The translations under genes were made by a program, and so were the position numbers. This document shows, piece after piece, positions 58,415 through 64,000 of a stretch of DNA of 64,000 nucleotides. How positions within the stretch are numbered: the stretch's first letter is position 1; each line of letters opens with the position of its first letter. Below the pieces are notes generated by a model. The model worked only from the letters and a program-made list of their open reading frames with translations. It was not told where the DNA came from and did not search any database. Source of the DNA: Spirochaetota bacterium (GTDB taxonomy: Bacteria; Spirochaetota; Spirochaetia; SPDA01; JAJSAL01); contig JAJSAL010000140.1 in the NCBI GenBank assembly GCA_024274705.1, positions 1 through 64,000 of the forward strand. The letters run 5' to 3'.

Positions 58415-59518
58415 TACTGCTTGTTAGCCCAATTATGTTTTAAGTATTCCTGAATAAAAGGTTGAATATCTCCATCCATGACCGCCTGAATGTTCCCTTT
58501 CTCAAATTTTGTCCGGTGATCCTTTACCATGGAATACGGGTGAAATACGTAAGAACGTATCTGATTACCCCAGGATATATCCTTTTTCTCAGTGAGTTTT
58601 TTTTCATTTTCTTTGTCCCGTTCTTCTTTGAAATGTTCATACAGCCTCGACCGCAGCACCTTCATCGCCGTTGCTTTATTCTTGTGCTGGCTCCTTTCAT
58701 TCTGACATTGTACCACGATACCCGTAGGAAGATGCGTTATACGTACAGCAGAATCGGTTTTGTTTACGTGCTGACCACCTGCTCCCTGAGCCCGGTAGGT
58801 ATCTATACGAAGATCATCCGGCTGAATATTCACATCTATTTCGTCCGCTATGACCGGGGAAGCGTATACCGACGCAAAGGATGTATGCCTGCGGGCACCT
58901 GAATCAAAGGGAGAAATCCTCACAAGACGGTGTATTCCCGTCTCACTTCTCAGGTATCCAAAGGCATACCTGCCGCTGATCTGCAAGGTTACCGATTTTA
59001 TCCCCCCCTCTGCTTCCATCATATCCAGAAATTCAACTTTATACTCTCTGTTTTCCGCCCACCGGGTATACATGCGTAACAGCATGCTTACCCAGTCACA
59101 GGCCTCGGTACCACCGGCCCCTGAGTGTATTGTAAGAAAAGCATCGCTATCGTCATATTCATCACTCAGCATCTCAAAAAACTTAAGAGAATCGAGCCGC
59201 TTCTGTTGTTCTTCGATTCCTTCTTTTATCTCGTTTTGAAGCGTTTCGTCCTCTTCTTCCAGGGCCAGTTCGTACAAGGCTTTCAACTCGCCAAGATCAT
59301 TCCACAGTTCCTTCCAGGGCTCAAACCTCTTTTTCATTCTGTTCAGCTCTGCAAGTGTCCGTTCTGCATGTTCACGGTCATTCCAGAAATCCGGATGAGC
59401 AGACTTTCCTTCCAAATCGCTGATTTTCCGGGTCAGTTTATCCGGGTCAAAGATGCCTCCATGTTTCAGAAATTTTCGAGTCCAGTTCTTCTATCAAGGT
59501 GGATAGATCAGATAACAT
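58414..59518 (-). CDS. prfB: Peptide chain release factor 2 with programmed +1 frameshift
   Basis: ATG 59518: MLSDLSTLIEELDSKISETWRHL then UGA 59449-59447; GGAGGCATCTTTGAC; +1 frame continues DPDKLTRKISDLEGKSAHPDFW...GAGGQHVNKTDSAVR. Confidence 0.95.
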
Positions 59519-59529
59519 ATATTCCGCTC

Positions 59530-59802
59530 CTATGTGCGCACAATAGTTTTTCGCCATCGTTTATTCGATAGAAAAGTAATAACAAACGTTTCTTCATATG
59601 GAAATTGATAAAAACGTATTTTATCAAATGAATCTGTTGCCCTGTCAATATCCCGCTTCAATCTTAACAGGATCTCCTCTTTCACTCTGACAGATTCATA
59701 CACGTTCCTCATAATCTGCTTAAATCCATACTGAACTAAAAGATTATTTACTGTTGATTGATGATCCTCATTACTAAAATCGCATACCACGGATACAAAC
59801 AT
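59530..59802 (-). CDS. Cas2-like ferredoxin-fold protein (orphan)
   Basis: 90 aa MFVSVVCDFSNEDHQSTVNNLLVQYGFKQIMRNVYES...DKIRFYQF; size and beta1-Asp pattern resemble Cas2. Confidence 0.42.
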   Translation of the reverse strand: MFVSVVCDFSNEDHQSTVNNLLVQYGFKQIMRNVYESVRVKEEILLRLKRDIDRATDSFDKIRFYQFPYEETFVITFLSNKRWRKTIVRT

Positions 59803-59932
59803 GCCCTACAGTGTATGTATATCGTTTTCTCTTGTCAAACCCATACAGTATAGACTTTTCTCCTCAGCACCATGAAGGAGCAGGTGTTTTTACTATGGAC
59901 TTTTACCCTTTAAGCCGAATATTATAAAGTAT

Positions 59933-61162
59933 ATGCGGAAAATGATCTTACCTGTTTTATTTTCGATACTCTCATTTTCAACACTATCTGCCCAGGATAG
60001 AGATGTATTCGCACCCTTTGTTTCCAGGCTCAAGGTTAAGGCTGAGGAATCGTATATCACGATCGCCTGGCAGGATACCGAGGATGTAGACGGTACCTAC
60101 CTGATCTACAGGCATACACAGGAAATCAACGCAGAGAATTTTAAAAACGCTGTGAAACTTGCCGAATTATCAAAAGGCACGGGAATTTACCTCGATTATC
60201 CACTGGACACAAATACCTATTATTATGCTGTCCTTGTTCGTGACAGTAACGGGAAAATCTACGAACTTTTTATCCCTTTCAGGAATAAAAGCATCACCGG
60301 TGTTGCAGTGACGTCCCTTGCATCCCAGGAACAGATTGCCGCAAAAATCACCGGCATATCGGCTTCAACCCAGGAAGATTCGGTTCTTATCTCTTTTACC
60401 TCGTCCAAGCCGGATAGAAACCTCATTTTATACCGTGGAACCGTTCCCCTGCGGACACGGGAGGATCTTATTCACTCCCAGGCGCTCCGCACCATTTCCA
60501 GTTCGGAAACGGGAATTAAGGACTTTCCCGTTCCAGGCATATCGTATTACTACGGCATCATCGACAGTTCCCTGGTTAAAACCGGGGATGTCGAGTTTAC
60601 GCCCGGTGAAAACGCGACCCTTACTCCAGTTGAGATCTCTTTGGGAATTCGGATCGGTTTACCCGAATCAATTATCAGCCGGCCGATTCCCCTTCCCCTT
60701 CTTCCGATTTCCAGGGCAATTGAATCAGGTGAACCCCTTTCCCAGTCAGCTATCCCTGTAAAAGTGTTGAAAAAGCCCCTAAGTCCCGCAACCATTAAAG
60801 CTGTTGTCAGTATTCTCTCGTCGATTCCTGCTGAACCACCTGTTGTTATGGAGCCCCATATCCTCGATGAAGACAGGGTCCGTGAAGCAAGCGGCAGCGA
60901 ACAATATACCCTTAAATCGATTCTGGATAACGAGTTTACCGAACAGCGGTGGGAACGGTCTGAAGAACTGCTTAATAATTATTTAAGCATCTATCACTCG
61001 GAAGATATTGAAATTCGATCTCACTATTATCTAGGTCAGGTTTATTATTTCCAGGGCAAATACCGGGAAGCATTCATAGAGTTTTTACTGGTGCTGGATA
61101 ATATATATACAACGGTTAAACCCTGGATGGATGCAATTTTCACAAAGTTAAGCCGGGGATAG
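59933..61162 (+). CDS. Secreted protein with Fn3-like segments and TPR-like C-terminus
   Basis: Signal peptide; ESYITIAWQDTEDVDGTYLIYRH; SHYYLGQVYYFQGKYREAFIEFLLVLD. Confidence 0.55.
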   Translation: MRKMILPVLFSILSFSTLSAQDRDVFAPFVSRLKVKAEESYITIAWQDTEDVDGTYLIYRHTQEINAENFKNAVKLAELSKGTGIYLDYPLDTNTYYYAVLVRDSNGKIYELFIPFRNKSITGVAVTSLASQEQIAAKITGISASTQEDSVLISFTSSKPDRNLILYRGTVPLRTREDLIHSQALRTISSSETGIKDFPVPGISYYYGIIDSSLVKTGDVEFTPGENATLTPVEISLGIRIGLPESIISRPIPLPLLPISRAIESGEPLSQSAIPVKVLKKPLSPATIKAVVSILSSIPAEPPVVMEPHILDEDRVREASGSEQYTLKSILDNEFTEQRWERSEELLNNYLSIYHSEDIEIRSHYYLGQVYYFQGKYREAFIEFLLVLDNIYTTVKPWMDAIFTKLSRG

Positions 61163-61224
61163 ACGACCACACTACCCACAGCACCATTTACTATTTCATC
61201 TAGGTTTTTACATCATGTAACTAT

Positions 61225-63219
61225 TCAACTCTTTTTGATCTTACTGAATGAAAGGGTTATCGAATTTGTCCAGGATTCTTTTGGGGACAGTTGCACGTTC
61301 CACATTGTAAGAAAGCAGGAAGACTGATACTGCTTTTCGAAATCTTCCTGTGTTAAGTAACACGTTTCTACCGGCAGGCTCCATAATCTGCATGGCTGAT
61401 CCATACGGATGGATACCTCCACCTTGTTGGATATGTCGTTTAACTGTAGTGCAGATACCTTTGATACTTCCACCGGTGTCAATGCAATTTCCGACATCTT
61501 ATTATCCTGTTCCGTATTGAAACGCAGTGTTTCGACACAATTCGAACCAAAGGAGAGATTTATTTCACTTCCGAAGGTCGTTTGAACATCTTCTCCGGAT
61601 TCATTGAGTATCGTGTACGTGCAGGAGAAAGAATTCTTTCTAAATCTGAATACTTTGGTTAATTGAATCGGAATATGCTTTTTCTTTACGATTATTGATC
61701 CATTTTTTCGGAGTTCAAGAACTTTCTGTTCTCTATGCAACATAGTAACATCATACGCTGCATCAACGAAATTACCGAGTTCCTGGTACGACATGGCGTC
61801 GAATTGTGATATATGCTCCTTTTCATTAAGAAAATGATCAACAAACGCTTTTCGAGGATACCAGTCTACCCCCTTGTTCTGACACTCTTTGCTGTGATAC
61901 AGCTCCGGGTAACGTGAAAACGTATCTAGATAATTCCAGGAAGCAGGAAGATAGTCGAGTTCGAAAATCATCCCGCCATGTAAGTGGGCGTAGGCGTTAA
62001 GTTCATAACCCTGGTAAAGGTATTCGGTTTCACCATCCATATCGAAATCCGCAGTAACGATAGATGGAATAAATATTCCTTTCTCCTGGGTTATTTTTTC
62101 CGCATCTAGGAGCGCCTTGTATGCTTTTTTTCTCAGGTTATTCTGATATATACCACCGAACGGTGTGTGCCAGTATGTCTGGTTGCACTGTCCCTTCCAC
62201 AGCTCTTCCCTGGCTGCTTTTTTTCGTGCACGGTCTCCACGGATCTGTTTAACCAGAATCTGCGTATACATCATTTTTGAATATAACAAGTTGCTTTCGT
62301 AATACCTGGTGAGAAACTTTCTAAAATTACCTTGAAGGCCGTCTTTTTTTCTTATGATGCCTGTACCGCGATTTGTGTTTACCGGGTGTTGTCCATTCTG
62401 ATACCATCTGCTCAATTCACCGAATGAACTGGAAAGAAAATAACATTTCTTAAAAGAGCCCGCTTTCTTTTGTAAATTCACAGGGATCACTACAGATAGA
62501 TTATCCCGGTGGGTGTGCAGCAGTTCCAGAAACCGGGGTATCCATTTTTCTTTGTTAAGCCGGCTGAGATAGTCTCCCTTCAGTAACAGGGTGACTACAG
62601 CATCGTCGATACTCTTTAACGAGAGTATTGAATCGATAATAGCTTCCGGTTCTTCAGACTACATGCGTTCAGAGATCTTTGATGCAATAGGATACACTGT
62701 AATTACTTTTCCCTGGTCTTCCGTCATAACAGGGTTATATAAATCCTTTTCACTCAACCCGGCATTGATGAAATGATATTCCTCCAGGAAGATATAGTCT
62801 AATCCGCTGTTCTTCAGCATCGAAACCAATGCCGGATCCCAAATATTCTCAGTAATCCAACCACCACGAGGTCGCTTTCCGAATCGTTCCCGTATCAGCG
62901 TGGTAAGGCTCTCTACCTGTCCCAACCTGTCTGTGTGAGGGATAAGAGGAAGAAACGGATCATAAAACCCACCTCCCAGCAGTTCCACCTGTTTCCGTTT
63001 CACCATATCGTTCAGCAACATGAGAAATTCAGGATGATGATCCTTAAGCCAATCCAGTACAATGCCTGAGTAATGAATGATCGTAAACAGTTCAGGGTTA
63101 TTGTATAGTTCAGTCAGAAACGGTTTATAGTCTTTTTGATAGGCATTTTCAAATACGGCATCCGGACTCCCGTAGGGGAGACTGTTGTGCGTTCCGAAAA
63201 TTACATTAATTTTCCCCAT
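61225..63219 (-). pseudogene. GH57 family glucanotransferase/amylase-like gene with in-frame TAG (62659-62661)
   Basis: ORFs 63219..62659 and 62490..61225 share a frame with open sequence between (ISERM*SEEPEAIIDSILSLKSIDDAVVTLLLKGDYL...); 665 codons. GGWITENIWDPAL and CNQTYWHTPFGGIYQNNLRKKAYKAL GH57-family motifs. Confidence 0.78.
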
Positions 63220-64000
63220 TTCGTTTTGGCGTATTCGACTCCTTTTTTACATCGATAACAACCATTTCAACCCCTGCTTTCAAAGGAATAATACATTGAG
63301 GAGGACATGCTTCTGCAGCTTCTTTTCTTTCACCCTCTGCAGAGTAATCGATGGTTGCAAGAAAATCTTCGACTTTAAATCCTCCCTCAGGAGATTTCTT
63401 TTCACATAGTTTACACCCTATACACCCAACAGAGCAATATTTTCTTACAGCAGCACCTTTGTCCGTGGAGTTACATGCAACCATGAGATCCGCATTGTAA
63501 GGTATCCATTTCATTACCCCGGTAGGACACACGTCGATACACTTTCCGCAGGAAATGCACACATCTCTGTCCACCCAGACCAGGTTCTCATCATCGTATA
63601 TTATTGCATCAACAGGGCAAACTTTTATACAGCTGCCAAGGCCAAGGCAGCCGAATTTACACACCTTATCCCCCTGGTAGAGGAGGTAAAGGGCGTTACA
63701 GTCCGCCAGACCCTGGTACGGGAACAGATATTCAGAATGTTTTCCCCCGCCACGGCAGAACACCTGGGCAACCTTTTTCTCTGTTGCAACATCTACCTCA
63801 ACTCCCATGACATCTGCCAGCGCCTTTGCTACCGAACCACTGCCGGGCGTACAAAGGGTGAGCGATTCCGATGACATAACGATAGCCTCGGCATACCCGG
63901 AACATCCGGCATATCCGCAGGCGCCGCAATTGAGCTGGGGAAGGAGCTCGGTAACTTCGGAGATTCGTTTATCACGTTTCACTGTCAGCAGCTTCGAAGC
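63206..64000 (-). CDS. rnfB: Electron transport complex subunit RnfB (5' end beyond the window)
   Basis: LLPQLNCGACGYAGCSGYAEAI; CKFGCLGLGSCIKVCPVDAI; CISCGKCIDVCPTGVM; frame open to the right edge. Confidence 0.92.
   Translation of the reverse strand, partial: ASKLLTVKRDKRISEVTELLPQLNCGACGYAGCSGYAEAIVMSSESLTLCTPGSGSVAKALADVMGVEVDVATEKKVAQVFCRGGGKHSEYLFPYQGLADCNALYLLYQGDKVCKFGCLGLGSCIKVCPVDAIIYDDENLVWVDRDVCISCGKCIDVCPTGVMKWIPYNADLMVACNSTDKGAAVRKYCSVGCIGCKLCEKKSPEGGFKVEDFLATIDYSAEGERKEAAEACPPQCIIPLKAGVEMVVIDVKKESNTPKRNGEN

Noticed and set aside
231-63219. TAG reassignment or pyrrolysine use
   Set aside because: TAG terminates infC, rpmI, rplT and the bactofilin gene normally, and one of the three interruptions is TAA.

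Overview
The window is a dense bacterial chromosome segment. The two adjacent flaA-type flagellar sheath genes, the long-form SHMT, and the many PEGA/PilZ/DUF115/MORN-like and acidic proteins point to a spirochaete. Most of it is housekeeping or lineage-typical: tRNA-Leu(UAA), tatD, bactofilin, flaA pair, fba, infC-rpmI-rplT, zapA, rpsU, recJ, recO, lon, ilvD, glyA, DUF115/Maf-like pair, rnz, clpC-mcsB-mcsA, lolCDE, ftsY, cheY, prfB, GH57 and rnfB (cut by the right edge). The observations most worth checking are: (1) rpsU, absent from the ORF track because its only well-placed start appears to be AUC; (2) a dnaX-like A10G -1 frameshift site joining two ORF halves (39584-40737); (3) the standard prfB +1 frameshift; (4) a 79-bp tandem repeat array upstream of glyA, with a covarying hairpin and flanking 17-bp direct repeats; (5) a McsB homologue that has lost the CPTN cysteine and the RDxxRA-like pocket but still sits with mcsA and clpC; (6) three genes each interrupted by one in-frame stop codon (231-779, a lolE-like permease, GH57), although TAG is an ordinary stop here; (7) an SD-sequestering hairpin over a lipoprotein start; (8) a probable CTG-initiated secreted OmpA-family gene; (9) an orphan Cas2-like protein. 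No database search was possible; family names come from recognised motifs.
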